Positions 1 to 5,125 of a DNA stretch of 5,125 nucleotides are shown here, piece by piece (position 1 is the stretch's first letter; each line of letters opens with the position of its first letter). The stretch covers positions 1-5,125 of the forward strand of contig JAHWKQ010000159.1 in assembly GCA_019347785.1 (NCBI GenBank). Reading direction: 5' to 3'. A program made the translations under genes and the position numbers. The notes beneath the pieces were generated by a model. That model was given only the letters and a program-made list of their open reading frames with translations. It was not told where the DNA came from and did not search any database. The DNA is from Actinomycetota bacterium. Its GTDB lineage: Bacteria; Actinomycetota; Nitriliruptoria; Euzebyales; Egibacteraceae.

Positions 1-265
1 GACGTCCGACGCCGACGCGCTCAAGAGCCAGCTCGACCGGTGGGTCGAGGAGCTCGTCCCGGCCTGGTCCGACCGGGACCAGGAGGAGGCGCTGCTGATC
101 ACCGAGGAGCTGTACCCGTCGACGGTCGTGTCACGGCAGGTCGTGGCGGCCGCCGACCGCGCGCTGGCGCTGGACCTGCCCACGCACGCGCGGCGCCTGG
201 TCACCGAGGCGCGCGACGGGACCCTGCGGGCGCTGCGGGCCCGCGCCAGCGACGCGGCGGGGTAG
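1..265 (+). CDS. pepN: C-terminal end of a probable M1-family aminopeptidase N (5'-truncated)
   Basis: Only the last 87 residues are present, read from base 2 to a TAG at 263-265; the rest lies upstream of the window. The segment is all-helical and charged, without membrane stretches. A central LYPSTVVSRQVVAAAD block is followed by a terminal ARRLVTEARDGTLRALRAR block. This resembles the end of the ERAP1-like C-terminal helical domain of actinobacterial PepN enzymes, where a YPS...D...L segment precedes RR-x-[VL]-x-E-x-RD-x(3)-RALRAR. If so, the complete protein would be a cytosolic zinc aminopeptidase removing N-terminal residues from peptides. The HExxH zinc site and GxMEN motif are outside the window, so the call rests on C-terminal resemblance recalled from the family. 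A longer overlapping open frame (40-714) is discounted because its product is Arg/Gly/Ala-rich and family-less. The next gene starts about 50 bases downstream on the same strand. Confidence 0.6.
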   Translation, partial: TSDADALKSQLDRWVEELVPAWSDRDQEEALLITEELYPSTVVSRQVVAAADRALALDLPTHARRLVTEARDGTLRALRARASDAAG

Positions 266-304
266 CCGCCCGGGTGTGCAACCATGGCGGCGTGCTGCCC
301 GACG

Positions 305-310
305 AGAGGA
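305..310 (+). promoter_or_regulatory. Shine-Dalgarno site that places the start of the BtuF-like gene at 317
   Basis: AGAGGA lies six bases before the ATG at 317. The earlier in-frame ATG at 284 has no purine-rich site upstream. The choice of 317 also puts the conserved RVASLVPSGTDIVAALG segment close to the N-terminus, as in the family. Confidence 0.6.
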
Positions 311-316
311 CGTGGA

Positions 317-1279
<963 letters not shown>

Positions 1280-1280
1280 C

Positions 1281-1284
1281 AGGA
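1281..1284 (+). promoter_or_regulatory. Shine-Dalgarno site favouring the PP2C start at 1293
   Basis: AGGA ends eight bases before the ATG at 1293. The competing ATG at 1284 overlaps this site and would have no usable spacing, so the second ATG is preferred. The difference is only three residues (MSR). Confidence 0.45.
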
Positions 1285-1292
1285 TGTCGCGC

Positions 1293-2009
1293 ATGGCGGT
1301 GACGACCTGTGCGGTGACCGACGTCGGCCTGCTCCGGGAGCAGAACGAGGACAGCTACTTCGCGGGGACGACGGTCTTCGCGGTCGCCGACGGGCTCGGC
1401 GGCCATGCGGCCGGGGAGGTGGCCTCGGCGATCGCCGTCGAGGTGGTGAGCCGGCTCGACGGCGGCGAGTTCGCCACCGCTGACGAGGCGCGCGACGCAC
1501 TCGTCCGCGCCGCGCGGGAGGCCAATGGTGAGATCCTGAAGCGCGCGGCGGCCGATCCCGACCACGCCGGCATGGGCACGACCCTCACCGCGGCGCTGCT
1601 GCACGACGGGCGCGTGTGCCTGGCGCACGTCGGGGACAGTCGCGGCTACCTGCGCCACGGGGACGAGCCACTGCGGCGTGTCACGACCGACCACACGCTC
1701 GTCGAGCGGTTCGTGCGACAGGGCCTGCTGAGCCCGGAGGAGGCCGCCGTCCACCCCGAGCGCAGCGTGCTGACGCAGGCGCTGGGCCTGGACGAGGAGG
1801 TCGTCGTCGACGCCGTCGAGCCGCCGTCGCCGGGCGCCGGCGACCTGCTGCTGCTGTGCTCCGACGGGCTGACCGAGGCGTTGACCGACGACGAGATCGA
1901 CCAGCTGCTGACCGCCTCGGCGGAACGCGCATGCGAGGACCTGGTGGCCGCGGCGAACGCGGCGGGGGGTCCGGACAACATCACCGTCGTCGTGCTGCGC
2001 TGGGGGTAG
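1293..2009 (+). CDS. PP2C-family (PPM) protein serine/threonine phosphatase
   Basis: A 238-residue single-domain bacterial PP2C (Stp1/PrpC type), close to the usual length of the catalytic domain. It removes phosphate from Ser/Thr residues using two Mn/Mg ions. All core motifs are present in order: REQNEDS (15-21, with metal ligand D20), VADGLGGH (31-38, with D33), GMGTT (93-97), AHVGDSRGYL (111-120), DHT (133-135), VLTQALG (159-165), LCSDGLTE (188-195, with D191) and GGPDNIT (225-231, with D228). There is no transmembrane segment or extra sensor domain, unlike mycobacterial PstP, so it should be cytosolic. No protein kinase, FHA or PASTA-domain gene is visible in the window, and its partner kinase and substrates are unknown. 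Its start follows the preceding gene by 13 bases, which suggests co-transcription unless the intervening hairpin terminates. An alternative start at 1284 is possible. Confidence 0.95.
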   Translation: MAVTTCAVTDVGLLREQNEDSYFAGTTVFAVADGLGGHAAGEVASAIAVEVVSRLDGGEFATADEARDALVRAAREANGEILKRAAADPDHAGMGTTLTAALLHDGRVCLAHVGDSRGYLRHGDEPLRRVTTDHTLVERFVRQGLLSPEEAAVHPERSVLTQALGLDEEVVVDAVEPPSPGAGDLLLLCSDGLTEALTDDEIDQLLTASAERACEDLVAAANAAGGPDNITVVVLRWG

Positions 2010-2068
2010 CGCCCGGGGGGAGTGGCCACGCGCGTTCCCGGGTAGGCCATCGACATCCGGATGCCGCC

Positions 2069-2075
2069 AAGGAGG
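2069..2075 (+). promoter_or_regulatory. Consensus Shine-Dalgarno site deciding a GTG start at 2082
   Basis: AAGGAGG lies six bases before the GTG at 2082, an optimal site and spacing. The upstream in-frame ATG at 2061 has no comparable site and would place this sequence inside the coding region, so GTG is taken as the start. Confidence 0.8.
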
Positions 2076-2081
2076 CGCGAC

Positions 2082-2933
2082 GTGTCGGATCCAGCACGCC
2101 TTCCCACCCCCTTCCGCGAGTGGGCGCGCCTGTTCGAGCAACTGCAGGCACCCGTCCGCCAGTACCAGGAGCATCTGCTGGCGGCGTACGAGCCCATGAG
2201 GCGCTACGCCGACCAGCTGTTCGAGGCCTACGAGCCGTTGCGCCGGTACTGGGAGACCTTCCCCGCGTCGCTGCAGGACACGGCCGAGCAGGCCGGCGAG
2301 TCAGCCACGGCCTTCACCGACGAGGTCGCGGCCATGTACGAGTCGATGCGCGCGCAGCTGGAGCAGTTGCAGGCGCGCCTGCGTGACACCGAGCGCCTCC
2401 AGGCCGACCTGGAGACGACCTTCAAGCCGATCCGCCGGCAGATGGAGCGGTTCCAGGCGGACCTGTCGGCCGAGCTGGACCGGCAGATGCGCCAGTTCGA
2501 GACCCGCCTGGACCAGACGGAGCGCTTCCAGGCCGAGATGCAACAGACGCTGGAGCCCCTGCAGCGCCAGATGGACGACTTCCACACGACGCTGGAGGCC
2601 ACGCTCGACCAGCAGATGACCCGTCTCCAGGACAGCCTCCAACGCCTCTACGAACCGATGCGCGAGCAGATGCGACGCTTCCAGGACGAGCTCAGCGCGG
2701 CCCGTGAGGGCCCGGCGGCGCGGACGGAGCACACGGCCCAGCCGCAGGCGTCCGCGGCGCTGGGCGCGGCCCAGACGCCGCCCCCGCCGGCCACCGCGGG
2801 TCCGGGTGGGGCCACCCCCGGCACGCCGCTGGAGGAGATGACCAAGGCCGAGCTGTACCAGCTGGCCCAGCAGCGCGACGTCAAGGGTCGCACCGGCATG
2901 AGCAAGGACGAGCTCGTCGCCGCCCTGCGCTGA
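2082..2933 (+). CDS. Proline-punctuated helical repeat protein with a Rho_N/SAP-like C-terminal domain, function unknown
   Basis: A 283-residue protein of no family I can name. Residues 11-207 are almost entirely amphipathic helix, rich in Gln, Glu, Arg and Leu, with no cysteine, signal peptide or membrane segment. A short motif of the form [YFL]-x-P-[ILMV]-R recurs with its proline at 24, 38, 52, 116, 159 and 192; a seventh copy has Ser at 88. The first three copies are spaced exactly 14 residues apart. Residues 103-145 and 146-188 are a 43-residue tandem repeat (18 of 43 identical), and a third partial copy follows at about 179-206. Residues 208-250 are a Pro/Ala/Gly-rich linker. Residues 251-283 (EEMTKAELYQLAQQRDVKG onward) resemble the Rho N-terminal or SAP-like helix-extended-helix motif, suggesting nucleic-acid binding. 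The helical part resembles apolipoprotein or phasin helices, so granule or membrane-surface coating is a guess; a plain coiled-coil scaffold is equally possible. The start is GTG with a strong ribosome-binding site. It converges on the next gene. Confidence 0.85.
   Translation: MSDPARLPTPFREWARLFEQLQAPVRQYQEHLLAAYEPMRRYADQLFEAYEPLRRYWETFPASLQDTAEQAGESATAFTDEVAAMYESMRAQLEQLQARLRDTERLQADLETTFKPIRRQMERFQADLSAELDRQMRQFETRLDQTERFQAEMQQTLEPLQRQMDDFHTTLEATLDQQMTRLQDSLQRLYEPMREQMRRFQDELSAAREGPAARTEHTAQPQASAALGAAQTPPPPATAGPGGATPGTPLEEMTKAELYQLAQQRDVKGRTGMSKDELVAALR
2388..2645 (+). repeat. Degenerate tandem repeat, two 129-base units encoding 43 residues each
   Basis: Unit one (2388-2516) and unit two (2517-2645) lie head to tail in the helical gene with no gap. 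The encoded units begin TERLQADLETTFKP and TERFQAEMQQTLEP and match at 18 of 43 residues; matches cluster at the start of each unit and at the RQM, QM and D-x-QM positions. The bases have diverged, including at synonymous sites, so this is an old internal duplication kept by selection on helix pattern rather than a recent slippage event. Confidence 0.75.
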
Positions 2934-2961
2934 GGCGACGCGGCCAGGTCGGAACAGGCCT

Positions 2962-3759
2962 TTAGAGCAGGTCGACCTGGGCCACCGACTCGAAGACGTG
3001 GTCCGGGCGGTAGGGGAAGCGCTCGACCTCTGCGCGGGTCGTGGAGCCCGACAGGACCAGCACCGTCTCCAGGCCCGCCTCCAGCCCCGCGATGACGTCG
3101 GTGTCCATGCGGTCGCCGATCATGAGCGTCGACTCGGAGTGGGCATCGATGCTGCGCAGCGCCGAGCGCATCATCAGTGGGTTGGGCTTGCCCACGAAGT
3201 AGGGATCCACACCGGTCGCCTTGGTGATGAGCGCCGCCACCGAGCCGGTGGCGGGCAGCAGCCCGCTGGTGGACGGCCCGGTCGTGTCGGGGTTGGTGGC
3301 GATGAAGCGGGCCCCGTCGCGGATGAGGCGGATGGCCTTGGTGATCGCCTCGAAGCTGTACGTGCGGGTCTCGCCGAGCACGACGTAGTCCGGGGCGCGG
3401 TCGGACAGGATGTAGTCGATGTCGTGCAGGGCGGTCGTCAGGCCGGCCTCGCCGACCACGTGCGCGGTCCCGCCGGGCCGCTGGTTGTCCAGGAACTGGG
3501 CGGTGGCCAGCGCCGAGGTCCAGATGGCACCGGTCGGCACGACGATGCCGCTCGTCCGCAGGCGGGCGCACAGGTCGCGCGGCGTGTAGATCGAGTTGTT
3601 CGTCAGGATCAGGTAGCGGCGACCGCTGTCGGCGACCCGCCGCACGAACTCGTCCGCGCCGCTGACGAGCGTCTCCTCGTGCACCAGGACGCCGTCCATG
3701 TCCATCAGGACGCTTCGGATGGGCTCCTCACGGGCGGTGCGTCCCTCGGGGGGAATCAT
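2962..3759 (-). CDS. HAD-IIA (NagD-like) family sugar-phosphate/nucleotide phosphatase
   Basis: About 265 residues in the HAD superfamily, subfamily IIA (NagD / p-nitrophenylphosphatase type), a cytosolic Mg-dependent hydrolase of small phosphorylated metabolites. Motif I is LMDMDGVLVHEE (18-29; nucleophile D20 and acid/base D22). Motif II is LTNNSIYTPRD (52-62). The C2-type cap lies between motif II and the VGKPNP block, and contains GEAGL, VVLGETRTYSFEA and ATNPD. Motif III is VGKPNP (189-194, K191), and motif IV is MIGDRMDTD (213-221). All catalytic residues are present. The substrate cannot be read from sequence; NagD itself acts on UMP, but this subfamily is distinct. The ATG at 3759 is preferred over an in-frame GTG at 3795, which has no ribosome-binding site and adds a non-conserved stretch. 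The Shine-Dalgarno for 3759 is also weak (CAGG too close), so leaderless translation is possible; CATCCT six bases upstream could be its -10. It is convergent with the gene on its left, 28 bases between stops, and divergent from ferritin. Confidence 0.9.
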   Translation of the reverse strand: MIPPEGRTAREEPIRSVLMDMDGVLVHEETLVSGADEFVRRVADSGRRYLILTNNSIYTPRDLCARLRTSGIVVPTGAIWTSALATAQFLDNQRPGGTAHVVGEAGLTTALHDIDYILSDRAPDYVVLGETRTYSFEAITKAIRLIRDGARFIATNPDTTGPSTSGLLPATGSVAALITKATGVDPYFVGKPNPLMMRSALRSIDAHSESTLMIGDRMDTDVIAGLEAGLETVLVLSGSTTRAEVERFPYRPDHVFESVAQVDLL

Positions 3760-3805
3760 GCCTGAAGGATGCCCGTGCGCCTCACCGCCCGCCACCGGGC
3801 CCGCG

Positions 3806-3811
3806 TACCAT
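3806..3811 (+). promoter_or_regulatory. Possible -10 element of the ferritin promoter
   Basis: TACCAT matches the TANNNT pattern typical of actinobacterial housekeeping promoters. It sits 34 bases before the ferritin ATG, in the 86-base region shared with the divergent phosphatase gene. No convincing -35 hexamer is seen 16-18 bases upstream, and no IdeR-like iron box (a TTAGGTTAG-type palindrome) is visible. Confidence 0.3.
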
Positions 3812-3845
3812 GCGGCGGCAACGACCGGGAGGGAGACCGGCGACG

Positions 3846-4358
3846 ATGACGATGAGCCAGACCCTGCAGGCGGCGTTCAACGACCAGATCCAGCTCGAGT
3901 TCTCCTCCGCGTACACGTACCTGGGCATGGCCGCCTGGTGCGAGTCACGCGACCTCGCGGGGTTCGCGCGCTGGATGCGGGCCCAGGCCTCCGAGGAGAC
4001 CCAGCACGCCATGAAGTTCCTCGACTTCGTCCTCGAGCGCGACGGCACCATCACGCTGCAGCCCATCGAGGCGCCGTCGGGCGGCTTCTCGTCGGTGCTC
4101 GACGTGCTCGAGCAGGCCCTGGGCCACGAGCAGCGGGTCACCGCCGCCATCGGCAGGCTGTACGGGCAGGCCTCCGAGGAGGGCGACTACTCGAGCCTGC
4201 CGCTGCTGCAGTGGTTCATGGGTGAGCAGGTCGAGGAGGAGGCGACCGTGCGCCAGATCGTCGCGGAGCTGCGCATGGTCGGCGACGACACGTCGGCGCT
4301 GCTGTTGCTGGACCGCGACATGGGTGGGCGCCGCGGGCCGCCGCCGGACGCCGCCTGA
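3846..4358 (+). CDS. ftnA: Non-heme bacterial ferritin
   Basis: A 170-residue ferritin subunit of the FtnA class (called BfrB in mycobacteria), expected to form a 24-subunit cytosolic shell that oxidises Fe(II) and stores ferric mineral. The four-helix bundle is complete. The ferroxidase centre is intact: E18 (in NDQIQLEFSSAY), Y25, E51 and H54 (in ASEETQHAMKF), E95 (in LGHEQRVT), Q128 and E131 (in FMGEQVEEEAT). The C-terminal GDDTSALLLLDRDMG segment is the usual fifth helix of ferritins, followed by a short Gly/Arg/Pro tail. There is no encapsulin-targeting gene beside it. The ATG at 3846 is chosen because AGGGAG (3830-3835) lies ten bases before it; an ATG at 3852 is two codons further in, and the in-frame ATG at 3810 overlaps the putative -10 element. 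It is transcribed away from the HAD phosphatase. Iron regulation is expected for the family, but no iron box is visible. Confidence 0.95.
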   Translation: MTMSQTLQAAFNDQIQLEFSSAYTYLGMAAWCESRDLAGFARWMRAQASEETQHAMKFLDFVLERDGTITLQPIEAPSGGFSSVLDVLEQALGHEQRVTAAIGRLYGQASEEGDYSSLPLLQWFMGEQVEEEATVRQIVAELRMVGDDTSALLLLDRDMGGRRGPPPDAA

Positions 4359-4380
4359 GCGTTTCCGGGCCGGGCCGCGG

Positions 4381-4390
4381 CGGGTACCCG
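4381..4390 (+). other. Perfect 10-base palindrome in the ferritin-dehydrogenase gap
   Basis: CGGGTACCCG is its own reverse complement and lies 22 bases after the ferritin stop and 47 bases before the dehydrogenase start. It could be half of a repressor operator or part of a hairpin. In sequence this GC-rich, such a palindrome may be accidental. Confidence 0.3.
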
Positions 4391-4394
4391 GGGC

Positions 4395-4419
4395 ACCGGG
4401 CCCGCGCCAGGCGCCCGGT
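4395..4419 (+). terminator. GC hairpin between ferritin and the aldehyde dehydrogenase
   Basis: ACCGGGC (4395-4401) pairs over seven bases with GCCCGGT (4413-4419). After a two-base CC bulge, GC (4404-4405) pairs with GC (4411-4412) around a five-base loop. It is 36 bases after the ferritin stop, in the usual place for a terminator, but no T-tract follows. Its 3' arm ends six bases before the GGGAGG ribosome-binding site of the next gene, so it may instead shape that gene's leader. Confidence 0.4.
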
Positions 4420-4437
4420 CGGCCGGGAGGAAGCCGG

Positions 4438-5125
4438 ATGAGCACGATGACGGACGAGCAGGCGGTCGTCGGCCGCGTCCCCAAGCAGCTGTACGTGGGT
4501 GGCCAGTGGCGCGACCCCGCCAAGGGCGGGACGTTGTCGGTCGAGGACCCGTCGACCCAGGAGAGCCTGTGCGAGGTCGCCGACGCCGGTCCCGACGACG
4601 CGATGGCCGCCCTGGACGCCGCCGCCGCCGCCCAGGCCGACTGGGCCGCGTACCCCCCGCGCGAGCGCGGCGAGATCCTGCGCCGCGGGTGGGAGCTGAT
4701 CACCGAGCGCGCCGACGAACTCGCCTTGCTGATGACGCTGGAGATGGGCAAGCCGCTGGCGGAGTCCCGGGCCGAGATCGCCTACGCGGCCGAGTTCTTC
4801 CGCTGGTTCGCCGAGGAGGCCGTGCGCATCGAGGGCCAGTACTCGGTGACGCCCGACGGCTCCGGGCGCACGCTCGTGATGCGCCAGCCGGTCGGCCCCT
4901 GCGTGATGATCACACCGTGGAACTTCCCCATGGCCATGGGCACGCGCAAGATCGGCCCCGCCGTGGCGGCCGGCTGCACGATGGTCGTGAAGCCCGCCCA
5001 GCTGACCCCGCTGTCGATGCTCGCGCTGGCCGCCATCCTCGAGGAGGCGGGCCTTCCCGCGGGGGTGCTCAACGTCGTGACGAGCTCCTCGTCGGGCTCG
5101 GTGATCGGACCGCTGCTGGAGGACC
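4438..5125 (+). CDS. gabD: Succinate-semialdehyde dehydrogenase-like aldehyde dehydrogenase (3'-truncated by window end)
   Basis: The first 229 residues of an aldehyde dehydrogenase that would normally be about 480 long. The N-terminal half carries YVGGQW (19-24), MTLEMGKPLAE (99-109), YAAEFFRWFAEEAVR (116-130), QPVGP (150-154), TPWNFP (159-164, with oxyanion-hole Asn162) and VVKPAQLTPLS (183-193, with cofactor-binding Lys185). MTLEMGKPL, the FFRWFAEEAVR segment and TPWNFP together are typical of NAD(P)-dependent succinate-semialdehyde dehydrogenases, which convert succinate semialdehyde to succinate in GABA and related degradation. The catalytic Cys and Glu lie beyond the window, so substrate is inferred and other semialdehydes are possible. 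The start is well supported: GGAGG (4426-4430) is seven bases upstream; a second ATG three codons in is less well spaced. No GABA transaminase or permease gene is visible nearby. It lies 79 bases after ferritin, with a hairpin between, so it is probably a separate unit. Confidence 0.85.
   Translation, partial: MSTMTDEQAVVGRVPKQLYVGGQWRDPAKGGTLSVEDPSTQESLCEVADAGPDDAMAALDAAAAAQADWAAYPPRERGEILRRGWELITERADELALLMTLEMGKPLAESRAEIAYAAEFFRWFAEEAVRIEGQYSVTPDGSGRTLVMRQPVGPCVMITPWNFPMAMGTRKIGPAVAAGCTMVVKPAQLTPLSMLALAAILEEAGLPAGVLNVVTSSSSGSVIGPLLED

Noticed and set aside
2012..2042. Possible terminator after the phosphatase: two CCCGGG hexamers that could pair across a 19-base loop, with a GTGGCCAC palindrome between
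   Set aside because: CCCGGG is self-complementary and frequent in such DNA, the loop is long, and no T-tract follows. It is too weak to call.
2934..2961. Bidirectional terminator in the 28-base convergent gap
   Set aside because: Only a four-base GGCC/GGCC pairing is seen, with a three-base T run after it. This is not enough to support a terminator, though one would be expected here.
2648..3571. Minus-strand open frame (307 codons) spanning the end of the helical gene and part of the phosphatase
   Set aside because: It is a shifted frame of the phosphatase joined to the antisense of the helical gene, with Arg/His/Pro-rich composition and no domain.
2998..3765. Plus-strand open frame (255 codons) opposite the HAD phosphatase
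   Set aside because: The minus strand encodes all four HAD motifs in order. The plus-strand product is low-complexity Gly/Arg/Val with no motifs and no convincing ribosome-binding site.
3945..4751. Minus-strand open frame (268 codons) opposite ferritin and the dehydrogenase start
   Set aside because: It is antisense to two clear genes and crosses their intergenic gap; the product has only biased composition.

Overview
The window is very GC-rich, with third codon positions almost always G or C. Genes are closely packed, Shine-Dalgarno sites resemble AGGAGG, and one start is GTG. All gene families fit a high-GC actinobacterium (Actinomycetota). The genus cannot be told from this sequence; a deep-branching actinobacterial class such as Nitriliruptoria, Acidimicrobiia or Thermoleophilia is possible but is inference. 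There are no RNA genes, insertion sequences, CRISPR arrays, phage genes or attachment sites. It reads as ordinary chromosome with one unusual protein.

Layout, left to right. (1) The 3' end of a plus-strand gene that looks like the C-terminus of an M1-family aminopeptidase N (to 265). (2) A BtuF/FepB-fold cobalamin- or metal-complex-binding protein without a signal peptide (317-1279), carrying a CDVC motif. (3) A compact bacterial PP2C Ser/Thr phosphatase (1293-2009), only 13 bases after gene 2. A strong GC hairpin sits exactly at that junction. (4) A helical, proline-punctuated repeat protein with a Rho_N/SAP-like C-terminal helix pair (2082-2933). (5) On the minus strand, a HAD-IIA (NagD-like) phosphatase (3759-2962), convergent with gene 4. 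(6) Divergent from it, a non-heme ferritin with a complete ferroxidase centre (3846-4358). (7) The first 229 codons of a GabD-type succinate-semialdehyde/aldehyde dehydrogenase (4438 to the window end).

The genes do not form an obvious single pathway. Genes 2 and 3 are close enough to be co-transcribed, but the hairpin between them could uncouple them. Genes 5 and 6 share an 86-base divergent promoter region. Gene 7 follows gene 6 after 79 bases that contain a hairpin and a 10-base palindrome.

The best candidate for something undescribed is gene 4. It has seven copies of a [YFL]-x-P-[ILMV]-R-like helix-start motif, first at a strict 14-residue spacing and later within a 43-residue tandem repeat. 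A Pro/Ala-rich linker then leads to a small putative nucleic-acid-binding domain. This architecture recalls apolipoprotein-like or phasin-like granule-coating proteins tethered to DNA, but that function is inference. Several starts were moved inward from the longest reading frame on the basis of ribosome-binding sites.
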